From Flagellimonas amphidinii (GTDB taxonomy: Bacteria > Bacteroidota > Bacteroidia > Flavobacteriales > Flavobacteriaceae), in NCBI RefSeq assembly GCF_013090115.1, contig NZ_JABFNN010000026.1:48967-112966 (forward strand): a stretch of DNA of 64,000 nucleotides, read 5' to 3'. Positions 18,672 to 26,955 of the stretch are shown here, one piece after another (position 1 is the first letter of the stretch; the number at the start of each line of letters is the position of its first letter). The translations under genes were made by a program, and so were the position numbers. The notes under the pieces were generated by a model. It worked only from the letters and a program-made list of their open reading frames with translations, did no database searches and had not been told where the DNA came from.

Positions 18672-19931
18672 ATGCGTAACTCCAACACATTAAAGGTTCT
18701 CATCTTCACGAGGGACACCTCCAACAATCCAGAGAAATTGACCATTTATGCCCGTATCACCGTCAACGGAAAACGGGCTGAGATAAGCCTTAAACGCAAT
18801 GTTGCGGTGAACGAATGGGACGAAATCCGGGGCAGGGTCATTGGGTTCTCGCAAAAGGCAAGATTGTTGAATAGCTATCTGGATGAGGTCTATGTACAGA
18901 TCATGGATGCGCACAAGCAATTGTTGGGCGAGGGCAAGGTGATTACGGCACAGGCCATCAAGGCCCGGTTCCTTGGGCAGGACGACCATCACAAGACCCT
19001 AAAGGAACTCATCGAGTACCATAATACCACCCAGACCACTGTCCTTCGGCCCGGCACCATGAAGAACTATCATTCCACAAAGAAATATCTGCACAGTTTT
19101 TTGGAGGAAAGGCTGAGGCTCCCCGATATCCATTTGAAGCAACTAAGCTATCGGTTCATCACCGACTTTGAACAGTATCTTAGGACATATAAACCAAAAA
19201 AGGCAAGGAAGACCTGTTCCAACAACGGGACCATGAAGCATTTGGAACGCCTCATGAAAATGGTGAACCTTGCCGTGAAACTTGAATGGCTGGAAAAAGA
19301 TCCCTTTCGGAACTACAAGCTCAACTTCCATAAAACTGAACGGAGCTATCTCACCGAAAGGGAACTGAAACTTATCGAGGAGACCACTTTCAGCGGCCCG
19401 GGCTATGAAAAGGTGAAGGATGTGTTTCTGTTCTCCTGTTATACGGGCCTTTCCTATATAGATGTGAAGGAACTCAGAACCCATCAACTGGTTTTGGGAA
19501 TAGATGGCAACCATTGGATACACACCAAAAGGGAAAAGACCAATGAAGCTGTGAAAATACCATTGTTGCCCAAGGCAAGGGAAATACTTGAAAAATACAG
19601 TGAAGAATCCCAAAGGGACATTTTGGGCAAACTGCTCCCTGTGTTCAGCAACCAAAAGATGAACAGCTATCTCAAAGTGATTGCCAAGGCCTGTGGCATC
19701 CATAAACATATCACCTTCCATACGGCAAGGCACACTTTCGCGACCACAGTAACATTGTCAAACGGTGTCCCAATAGAGACGGTCTCCAAGATGCTGGGGC
19801 ATACCAAACTGACCACCACCCAGATCTATGCAAGGGTGTTGGAACAAAAGGTAGGGGAGGATATGCGACATCTTATTGCAAAAATGGAGGCCAGGAACAC
19901 TGTGGAAAACAAAAGTTATTTGGAAAGGTAA
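18672..19931 (+). CDS. Tyrosine recombinase/integrase of Bacteroidota mobile-element type
   Basis: The 419-residue enzyme starts at ATG 18672 (MRNSNTLKVLIFT); the upstream in-frame ATG at 18570 would add an unlikely 34 residues. An N-terminal arm-binding domain (Arm-DNA-bind type, about 1-95) is followed by a SAM-like core-binding domain (about 105-205) and the catalytic domain. The catalytic residues seen are K286 or K289, H350-x-x-R353, H377 and Y386. The position of the first catalytic Arg holds Ser261 (TGLSYIDV), as in IntDOT-like integrases of Bacteroides conjugative transposons. It starts 216 bp after tRNA-Pro and is read away from it. Base composition is clearly higher in G+C than the cargo genes that follow. 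It is presumed to have integrated unit 1, and perhaps the neighbouring units, at the tRNA. Confidence 0.93.
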   Translation: MRNSNTLKVLIFTRDTSNNPEKLTIYARITVNGKRAEISLKRNVAVNEWDEIRGRVIGFSQKARLLNSYLDEVYVQIMDAHKQLLGEGKVITAQAIKARFLGQDDHHKTLKELIEYHNTTQTTVLRPGTMKNYHSTKKYLHSFLEERLRLPDIHLKQLSYRFITDFEQYLRTYKPKKARKTCSNNGTMKHLERLMKMVNLAVKLEWLEKDPFRNYKLNFHKTERSYLTERELKLIEETTFSGPGYEKVKDVFLFSCYTGLSYIDVKELRTHQLVLGIDGNHWIHTKREKTNEAVKIPLLPKAREILEKYSEESQRDILGKLLPVFSNQKMNSYLKVIAKACGIHKHITFHTARHTFATTVTLSNGVPIETVSKMLGHTKLTTTQIYARVLEQKVGEDMRHLIAKMEARNTVENKSYLER

Positions 19932-20145
19932 AATGGCATTCCATGTTTTCTGGATTTGATAGCGGAGCTGTCAAATTCGGAAAAGCAAGAGGGTAGCACG
20001 GCAAGCCGGTGCTACAAAACCATTTTTGCTCCGCAAAGTACCATAAACAAAGGGATGGGAGATAAACCAAAGAATAATGGGGATTGAAGAGTTTGCGCCA
20101 AACTCTCCCGAAACCTCAATAAACACTGAAAAAGTTTGATGTAAA
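19932..20145. other. Intergenic hairpins between integrase and mobilisation gene (possible transfer origin)
   Basis: Two strong inverted repeats lie here. TTTGATAGC (19955-19963) pairs with GCTGTCAAA (19967-19975) with one G/T exception. GTAGCACGGC (19993-20002) pairs with GCC plus GTGCTAC (20005-20015) with one bulged G. Their position just before a BfmA/BtgA-like gene fits an oriT or att-associated regulatory site, but no nick site can be recognised. Confidence 0.3.
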
Positions 20146-20691
20146 ATGATAGTAAAGGGCAAATATCGGTATAGTTACAGTACCATCAACCTCAAGACAA
20201 GTGTGGCCAAAAGGTTCCGAGCCTTCTCCAAACGGGTGGCACCATCCCATTCAGAGACACTACAAAAGATGATGGACTTTTTCCAAAGGCATGGCATTGA
20301 CCCATCTGATAGGTCAACAAAGGGAATACTGGATGAAATACAAAAGAACCGCAAACGAATGGAGGCCGCCATAGCCATCATTCGGGACATAGAGATCACG
20401 CAGACCAAACCGACCAACGCTATCCTGCATGCTCTGCTCGAACAAAAAATCAAAGATGAACCGGTTTGTGTTGAACCAAAACCAATGAAAGGAGAACCCG
20501 AAATTGAGATTATTGTCCCCAGGATTCGCTATGAACGGTTGATGGACAAAATGGGGATGCTCAAAAGGGAAAGCCAATATGTGATGGACCACATCACTTT
20601 AATAAAACCTTCATTCGGAAAACCCTATCTGAAACTGGAGATCACGGAAGGTGAATTGGAAAATTATAAACGTACCCTTCAAAACTTATAG
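20146..20691 (+). CDS. BfmA/BtgA-family mobilisation protein
   Basis: The 181-residue protein resembles the small auxiliary mobilisation proteins (BfmA/BtgA type) of Bacteroidota mobile elements. An N-terminal ribbon-helix-helix-like part (STINLKTSVAKRFRAFSKRVAPSHSETLQKMMDFF) is followed by IIRDIEITQTKPTNAILHALLE, a basic/acidic linker, the conserved-looking VPRIRYERLMDKMGMLKRE and a closing ITEGELENYKRTLQNL. These proteins help a relaxase act at oriT. No relaxase (MobA/MobB type) gene is present in the window, so unit 1 is either mobilised in trans or decayed. It sits 214 bp after the integrase, with the same higher G+C. Confidence 0.75.
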   Translation: MIVKGKYRYSYSTINLKTSVAKRFRAFSKRVAPSHSETLQKMMDFFQRHGIDPSDRSTKGILDEIQKNRKRMEAAIAIIRDIEITQTKPTNAILHALLEQKIKDEPVCVEPKPMKGEPEIEIIVPRIRYERLMDKMGMLKRESQYVMDHITLIKPSFGKPYLKLEITEGELENYKRTLQNL

Positions 20692-21021
20692 ATGATTCCT
20701 GAATTGTTTTGAGCTTCCTACCTCACTCAGTAGTATTAGTTTGGCAAGGTTTGGGACGCTTGCAGCGCAAAACATTGTTTTGCTCGCTCATCTATTGAGA
20801 CAATAGAGCACTTTCGAAAAAAACTGACAGGCAGTTGAAAACTTGTGTTCTTAATTCAATTAGGGTAGGCATTGTAGTATGGGATAAAATGTTTTAAGGA
20901 ATGTATGAATTATACGGTTATTTGTTTGCCAGATATCCAAAATAGTTTGGCTTTAAAAAAAAAAAAATTACTATTGTCAGAAATATCCCGAGGGGATTGA
21001 ATTAAATACCAACCAAACGTG
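20692..21021. other. Gene-free stretch after the mobilisation gene, with hairpins and A13 promoter
   Basis: No plausible gene is present. Near 20764-20788, AGCG-CAAAAC and GTTTTG-CT-CGCT form a hairpin with a CT bulge. TCTATTG (20791-20797) pairs with CAATAGA (20801-20807). These could belong to a transfer origin or its relic, as such sites often lie beside mobilisation genes (weak). The right end holds the predicted promoter of the ELWxxDGT operon with a run of 13 A. Confidence 0.3.
20946..20976 (+). promoter_or_regulatory. Predicted promoter of the ELWxxDGT operon with A13 tract in its spacer
   Basis: TTTG (20946-20949) and TACTATTG (20969-20976; TAnnTTTG with one mismatch) are 19 nt apart. 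The spacer contains 13 consecutive A (20955-20967). Length changes in the tract would change the spacing of the promoter elements. Promoter assignment is by motif only. Confidence 0.4.
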
Positions 21022-24000
21022 ATGACAGACAAATTACTCTCCATCTTTTTACTTCTTCTCTTTTTCTCATTTAGCATAGTTGTAGGACAAACAATAGACA
21101 CTGAGTTGCTGGAATTAAAATTCTCAAATGATGGTTATCCTGAGAGGTTCACACGAGCGGGAAACGGGTTTTACTTTACTGCTGATGATTCAGAATTATG
21201 GTATACAGATGGAACCTTGGAAGGGACACAGTTTTTTTCTAAATCAACAAACTCAGGAGATATAAGCTTAATATTACCTCAAGAAAATGGTGTTTTTTTC
21301 GTTGCGGAAAAAGATTATCGAACAGATGAATTGTGGGTAAGCGATGGTACTGAAGAAGGGACTATCCAGCTAACGGATAGAAATTTGTCTTTCAGTCAAG
21401 ATGGTTCAATTAGAGATGCAATAGTTTTCGGCAACAAGGTTTTGTTTAGCCTTTTTGATGAAACTTACGGAAAAGAGTTATGGATAAGTGATGGAACGAT
21501 TGAGGGAACACGTATGTTAAAAGATATTAATGAAGGAGAAAACCATAGTTCACCTTCAGATTTTCTTCTTTTCAATGAACGTATTTTTTTCAAAGCTTCT
21601 ACCGAAGAATCCGGTTTAGAACTGTGGGTGTCTGATGGCACAACAGATGGCACTATTATGTTCAAAGATATAAACGTAGGAGATCAAAGTTCTATGGCCT
21701 CAAGTTCTGGCTACAAAATCTACAATGACAATTTTTACTTTTTCGCAAACAATGGAGTGGTTGGGAATGAACTATGGAAGTCTGACGGTACATCTGATGG
21801 AACAATCTTAGTTAAAGATATAAATGAAGGCTCTTTATATAATTCTGGTGGAAGTTTTATACAAGGAGGTATCTTGAATGGGAAACTATTGTTTTTAGCC
21901 AATGATGGGGTTCATGGTACTGAACTTTGGCAAACAGACGGAACAGCGGAAGGAACCACAATTTTTTATGACATAGCGGAAGGACAATACTCTTCGTTTG
22001 GTTATTCTACACAATTAATTTTTTCTGATTCAAAGGCTTTTTTCTATGCAACCGATAACGCTCAAAACAGTGGCCTTTGGGTTAGTGACGGAACTATTTC
22101 GGGTACGAATTTCCTAAGAGACACTTCGGTGAGTAATTTAACTTTTGACGAATTGGGCGAGTCTATTTTCTTTTTTGGTGATAATGATTCAGGTTACAAG
22201 AAAATTCTATGGAAAAGTGATGGCACAGTTCAAGGTACTCAAGTAGTTTCACAAAAGGCTACGGGCACAAATATCAGTTCTCATGAAAATGATATCACTG
22301 TTCTGAATGATAGAGTTTTTTTTGCTGGAGAAACAGAGCGTAATGGAATTGAGCTTTGGATTTCCGATGGATCCGATGAAGGAACTTCTCTTTTTTATGA
22401 TTTTAATAGTTCCTATGGAGTTATACCTTCATTGTTGACAGCCGTTGGTGACCGACTCTTTTTTAGAGGAAATCAATATGGTTATTATGGTTTATGTACT
22501 AGTGATGGAACTATTGATGGAACTAAATATTTAGATATCAATTTAGATGGGCAAAGTATTGATGAAGACTCTGAATTTATAGATTTTAACGGCAAGCTGG
22601 TGGTTAGTGCCAATGATGGTATTCATGGTTATGAATTATGGATTAGTGATGGAACGCAAGAGGGAACGAAAATGATAAAGGATATAAATCCTGGTAGAGG
22701 CAATAGCATGAACTTGGGGTCTAAATTTACCGTTATAAATGAAAGGTTTTATTTCATGGCTGACGATGGTATAAACGGGTTTGAGCCTTGGACGAGTGAT
22801 GGTACCGAAGCAGGCACCTACATGATTAAAAATATTCATCCTGGTACTTTTACTCTTGGCGGCAATCCAAGTTATCCGGGATATTGGGTGGAAAAGGATG
22901 GATTTATTTATTTCAGTGCCGTTTATTCTTTTGGAAATGGAAGTTGGAAGACTGCTCTTTATAAAACTGATAATACTCCACAAGGCACTTCTAAAATTGC
23001 AGACATTGGAGGTACTGTCATGATTGAGGTACTTGGAGACAAAATACTGGTGGCTAATAGTAGGAACGATTTGTATGAAGAAGACGACCACTTTTATGTT
23101 TGGGTTTACGATACAATTACAGAGAGCTTCACACAATTAAATACCTCATTGGAATTTTATAATAGTGCTTATGTATCAGTTCTAAATGGATATGTATATT
23201 ATTACGGTCAGAGCAATGGGGTATGGGGTCTGTGTAAGACGGATGGAACGGACGAGGGAACAACGGTTCTGTTTTTTCGCAGCGAACATCCTTTTAATAA
23301 TCTAGAGATTAGCAGAAACATTACCTGTGGAGATTATATCTATTTTACTCTGCAACCGGGGCTTTCATCGGATAAAGAACTTTGGAGAACAAACGGTACT
23401 GTTGAGGGTACTATTCCAATAATATCGGAACAAGAAGGGGTCTTCAACTCTATAGGTGAGTTGGAGTGCTTTAATGGAAATTTGGTTTTCAAACAATACG
23501 CCAAGCCTGAACCAATTTGGCTAACGACTGGCAAACCAGATGAAGTTTATGGTTTTGACATTAATGTTGTAAATAGCCAATCTTCCCCATCTTCAATCAA
23601 TTACCCAACTGCAGCTGGTAACAAACTGTTTTTTAGTGCCAACACTTCATTGAGCGGTAGTGAAATATATGTTACTTCATCTAAAAATTTTGTTGCAGAT
23701 AATGATTTGACGGATAGTGATGGTGACGGAGTTATTGATTTATTTGATGAATGTCCTGATACTCTAGTGGGTGAGGAAATTAATGATGTGGGCTGTGCAC
23801 AAAGTCAATTGGATGATGATAACGATGGCGTAACCAATGACATGGATCAATGTCCAAAAACTCTACCCAATGAGGTTGTCGATGCAAATGGATGTTCAGA
23901 ATCTGACTTACTTGATACAGATGGAGATGGCATTGTGGATTCACTTGATTTATGCCCTCAAACTCCAATGGGTGAATCCGTGAATGAAAATGGTTGTGGG

Positions 24001-24819
24001 CAAAGTCAGTTGGATGATGACCAAGATGGAGTGATGAACGACAGGGATTTGTGTCCTGAAACACTACCTATATACACTGTTGACTCAGATGGATGTCCAG
24101 TTATCTTCGAGTTGCCCGCAAATAATTTTAGCATTGAAACTATAGGGGTAACTTGTGTAGATAAAAACAATGGACAATTATTGATCACTGCCAATGAGAA
24201 TCATGATTATACAGCACGCATTAACAATGATGATTATAACTTCGCCACGGAATTAACAATTCAGAATTTACATGCAGGAAAGTATGAACTTTGTTTTACA
24301 ATTGCAGATAAGCCTGATTATATCAAATGCTTCAGCTTTGAAATAGCTGAACCCTCAGAAGTAACGGGAAAATCAAGCTCCTCCATTTCAAATCAAAAGT
24401 TAATGGAAAACATAGAAATGTTTTCTGGTACCGCCCCTTATACAGTCTCTGTTAATGGAAGTCAACAGCTAACCACCATGTCGTCCTCATTTTCTGTTGA
24501 AGTTAAACACGGTGATTTAGTACAGGTAATGTCTAAGTTTCCTTGTGAAGGAGTTTTCGAAAGAAAAATTGAAATAACGGAGGGAATGAGTTTTGCACCA
24601 AACCCAACTACAGACGATATCTATATTTATATGCAGGAAAGCCATCCACCGGATATTAATGTAAGTATATATAATTCAGATTTGAAATTAGTAAGATCAG
24701 GACTGCTCGAGGTGATAAATGGCACCTTAAAAGTTTCTATGGAAAGTCTTTCCTCTGGAATATATTACATAAGGATTGGAACTGGTAATTCAAATGCACT
24801 CAAAATTATAAAGAAATGA
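21022..24819 (+). CDS. Secreted ELWxxDGT-repeat protein with TSP3 repeats and type A sorting domain
   Basis: The protein has about 1265 residues from ATG 21022 (a GTG immediately before it is the alternative start). A signal peptide (LLLLFFSFSIVVGQ) is followed by about 15 copies of a roughly 50-residue blade containing ELWxSDGTxxGT (residues about 30-880). These are predicted to form beta-propellers. Four thrombospondin type 3-like calcium-binding repeats (DSDGDGVIDLFDECPDT and variants) occupy about 895-1020. A SprB-like module follows, and the last 75 residues (FAPNPTTDDIYIYM ... SSGIYYIRI) are a type A type IX-secretion tail. It should be exported to the cell surface or medium. Its function is unknown, probably adhesion or binding. 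Its stop overlaps the next gene by ATGA, so it heads a four-gene operon. Confidence 0.88.
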   Translation: MTDKLLSIFLLLLFFSFSIVVGQTIDTELLELKFSNDGYPERFTRAGNGFYFTADDSELWYTDGTLEGTQFFSKSTNSGDISLILPQENGVFFVAEKDYRTDELWVSDGTEEGTIQLTDRNLSFSQDGSIRDAIVFGNKVLFSLFDETYGKELWISDGTIEGTRMLKDINEGENHSSPSDFLLFNERIFFKASTEESGLELWVSDGTTDGTIMFKDINVGDQSSMASSSGYKIYNDNFYFFANNGVVGNELWKSDGTSDGTILVKDINEGSLYNSGGSFIQGGILNGKLLFLANDGVHGTELWQTDGTAEGTTIFYDIAEGQYSSFGYSTQLIFSDSKAFFYATDNAQNSGLWVSDGTISGTNFLRDTSVSNLTFDELGESIFFFGDNDSGYKKILWKSDGTVQGTQVVSQKATGTNISSHENDITVLNDRVFFAGETERNGIELWISDGSDEGTSLFYDFNSSYGVIPSLLTAVGDRLFFRGNQYGYYGLCTSDGTIDGTKYLDINLDGQSIDEDSEFIDFNGKLVVSANDGIHGYELWISDGTQEGTKMIKDINPGRGNSMNLGSKFTVINERFYFMADDGINGFEPWTSDGTEAGTYMIKNIHPGTFTLGGNPSYPGYWVEKDGFIYFSAVYSFGNGSWKTALYKTDNTPQGTSKIADIGGTVMIEVLGDKILVANSRNDLYEEDDHFYVWVYDTITESFTQLNTSLEFYNSAYVSVLNGYVYYYGQSNGVWGLCKTDGTDEGTTVLFFRSEHPFNNLEISRNITCGDYIYFTLQPGLSSDKELWRTNGTVEGTIPIISEQEGVFNSIGELECFNGNLVFKQYAKPEPIWLTTGKPDEVYGFDINVVNSQSSPSSINYPTAAGNKLFFSANTSLSGSEIYVTSSKNFVADNDLTDSDGDGVIDLFDECPDTLVGEEINDVGCAQSQLDDDNDGVTNDMDQCPKTLPNEVVDANGCSESDLLDTDGDGIVDSLDLCPQTPMGESVNENGCGQSQLDDDQDGVMNDRDLCPETLPIYTVDSDGCPVIFELPANNFSIETIGVTCVDKNNGQLLITANENHDYTARINNDDYNFATELTIQNLHAGKYELCFTIADKPDYIKCFSFEIAEPSEVTGKSSSSISNQKLMENIEMFSGTAPYTVSVNGSQQLTTMSSSFSVEVKHGDLVQVMSKFPCEGVFERKIEITEGMSFAPNPTTDDIYIYMQESHPPDINVSIYNSDLKLVRSGLLEVINGTLKVSMESLSSGIYYIRIGTGNSNALKIIKK

Positions 24820-25526
24820 AAAAGCTAATATTTTTCTTGTGCTTACTTGCGTTTCAGGCTTGCAGTAAATCTGGCGGAGGAGATGAGCCTGAGATTGTAC
24901 AAGAGCCAGAACCGACTCCGGAAGTAACGAATACAGCACCTACTATTCCTAATCAAATTTTCCCTACTAATGGTTTGCTCTGTTCCGACAACCCTTTGGA
25001 ATTTAGCTGGAATTCATCTACTGACAAAGAAGGTAATGCCATTTCTTATGAAATAGAATTGGCAGAAGACAATGCATTTGAAAATATAATAGAAAAGACG
25101 ACGGTGTCAGAAACGAAAATAACCTTTACTCTTGAAAAGGGGGTTCAACTCAATTGGAGAATTAGGGCAAAAGATAGCGAAGGGGAATATAGTGGTTATT
25201 CTTCTTCATGGAATTTTTATACTGAGGGAGAAGGGATTGTAAATTATTTACCTTTCAGTCCTACCCTGATTAATCCAAAAGCTTTTTCTAAAGTAGAGGA
25301 CAATATGGTTGTGCTTGAGTGGGCCTCAAGCGATGTTGATGAGGATTCACTTCTTTACGATATCTATTTTGGAGAGACTACACCTCCTGATTTGGTGCAA
25401 GAAAACCGTGAAGATTCAACTTACGAGGTTTCCATAAACCCAGACAAAACCTATTATTGGAAAATTATTGTAAAAGACGGCAATGGAGGTGAAAGTATCG
25501 GAGACATCTGGATTTTTAAAAGTTAG
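24816..25526 (+). CDS. Lipoprotein with two fibronectin type III-like domains
   Basis: The 236-residue protein has a lipoprotein signal (MKKLIFFLCLLAFQACSKSGGGDE). An acidic/proline linker follows, then two Ig/Fn3-like domains (about 45-125, NPLEFSWNSSTDKEGNAISY; and 150-235, VVLEWASSDVDEDSLLYD). Both carry the same motif (W-S-D-x-(E)-x-x-x-Y). It overlaps the ELWxxDGT gene by four bases, so its translation is coupled. It may anchor or receive the secreted protein at the outer membrane (inference); no enzyme motif is seen. Confidence 0.8.
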   Translation: MKKLIFFLCLLAFQACSKSGGGDEPEIVQEPEPTPEVTNTAPTIPNQIFPTNGLLCSDNPLEFSWNSSTDKEGNAISYEIELAEDNAFENIIEKTTVSETKITFTLEKGVQLNWRIRAKDSEGEYSGYSSSWNFYTEGEGIVNYLPFSPTLINPKAFSKVEDNMVVLEWASSDVDEDSLLYDIYFGETTPPDLVQENREDSTYEVSINPDKTYYWKIIVKDGNGGESIGDIWIFKS

Positions 25527-25544
25527 AAAAATAGCTATTTGTCA

Positions 25545-26942
25545 ATGAAATATTTTTATGTATTCTTTATTCTTTGTATTGCTTCTTGCAGTAAGGATAG
25601 TGATCCTATAACGGTTGTTGAGCAAGAAGATCCACCAGAACCAAACTCAATCCCCGGAAATTTTAGTTTGACGGATGTGTCTTTTGAAGGAAATATTGCA
25701 ACTATTGATTGGGAAGATGTTCAGGATTCGGATAATGACCAAATATATTACAGTCTTTATGTAAATAATGTTCTCATTGGCGAGTACACGGTTTCCATTG
25801 CAACTGTTCAACTTCAGTATAATACAAGTTATTCGGTTAGAGTAATAGCTACAGATAAGAACGGGGGAACGGTTGAAGCCAATTCTAACTTTGAATCTCC
25901 TCAAAGCAAAATTCTATTCTATTCAGAATTTAATGGGATGCTCACTGCTTTTGATTTATTTAATAAACAGGCTCTTTGGAAAGAACGAACTTCTTTTATT
26001 GAAACACATTCTGTTTTTGAAAATGTAGTATATTCTGGTATTGATGGGATAAATGGATTGGACATTTTGACGGGGGAATCTGTTTACACAAGTACACCAA
26101 GTATAAATTATAACAAAGAATATAGAAATATAATTGCCGACCAGAACAACATTTATGCCTTTGATTCGGATTCCAATTTACACTGCGTAGATCGTATTAC
26201 TGGGGAAAAATTATGGGAACGAAGTTTCTTGAATTATTACGCCCCGTTAACTATTGATGACAATAGGGTTTTTGTGTGTAGTAGAAATAATGACCATATA
26301 TATGGTATCAACAAAGTAACCGGAACGACAGATTGGAGTAGACAGGTAGACCCTAATCCAACAAGTGCAGCCCCACGTATAAATACTAATCCTCTAATAA
26401 TAAATGAAAACATTTATTATGGCGATAATATCGGACGCTTTTATTCGGTGGACAAAAATACAGGTGAAAAAAAATGGAGTATAGGAGGGTTCAATTCATT
26501 CTTTCCTTCTCCCACAGTTTTTGAGGATAATATTATAGTGGGGACATATCAAGAACTTTATTCTTTTGATATAAATACTGGAAATCAAAACTGGAATTAT
26601 AGGCCTTCAGGTTCTTTTGAAACATCTCCTTTTGTGGAAAACGATAGAATTTATATCGGGGTTTCCAAAAATGGCAGCGGAGAGTTGATTTGTTTAAATG
26701 CAACAAACGGACAATTGATTTGGAAATTTGATTTAGAGAACAATACGACTTCTTCTCCTGTGGTTTATGATAATGTGGTTTATATTGGAGATTGGAATAA
26801 AAAATTATATGCCGTAAAAGCAGATACCGGTGTATTGGAGTGGCAGATTAATACCGAAGAAATTATTGGGAAATCATTCACTTTGGTTATAGGTAGTGGA
26901 GATACAATAATTTATCCATCTGTACATGGCTTAAGGAATTGA
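25545..26942 (+). CDS. Lipoprotein with Fn3-like domain and PQQ-type beta-propeller
   Basis: The start is placed at ATG 25545 (MKYFYVFFILCIASCSKDSD); a TTG two codons upstream is also open. The mature protein of about 450 residues has an Fn3-like domain (about 40-110, ATIDWEDVQDSDNDQIYY, similar to the preceding gene) and an eight-blade PQQ/WD40-like propeller. Blade motifs repeat: INKVTGTTDWSRQV, VDKNTGEKKWSIG, FDINTGNQNWNYR, LNATNGQLIWKFD, VKADTGVLEWQI. The family usually binds proteins or sugars rather than PQQ when the cofactor residues are missing. It is the third gene of the unit 1 operon. Confidence 0.82.
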   Translation: MKYFYVFFILCIASCSKDSDPITVVEQEDPPEPNSIPGNFSLTDVSFEGNIATIDWEDVQDSDNDQIYYSLYVNNVLIGEYTVSIATVQLQYNTSYSVRVIATDKNGGTVEANSNFESPQSKILFYSEFNGMLTAFDLFNKQALWKERTSFIETHSVFENVVYSGIDGINGLDILTGESVYTSTPSINYNKEYRNIIADQNNIYAFDSDSNLHCVDRITGEKLWERSFLNYYAPLTIDDNRVFVCSRNNDHIYGINKVTGTTDWSRQVDPNPTSAAPRINTNPLIINENIYYGDNIGRFYSVDKNTGEKKWSIGGFNSFFPSPTVFEDNIIVGTYQELYSFDINTGNQNWNYRPSGSFETSPFVENDRIYIGVSKNGSGELICLNATNGQLIWKFDLENNTTSSPVVYDNVVYIGDWNKKLYAVKADTGVLEWQINTEEIIGKSFTLVIGSGDTIIYPSVHGLRN

Positions 26943-26955
26943 AAAGAATGAAATC

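Noticed and set aside
19143..19733. A 196-codon open frame antisense to the integrase gene
   Set aside because: It lies wholly inside the well-supported integrase gene, has no recognisable protein motif and follows from that gene's codon bias.
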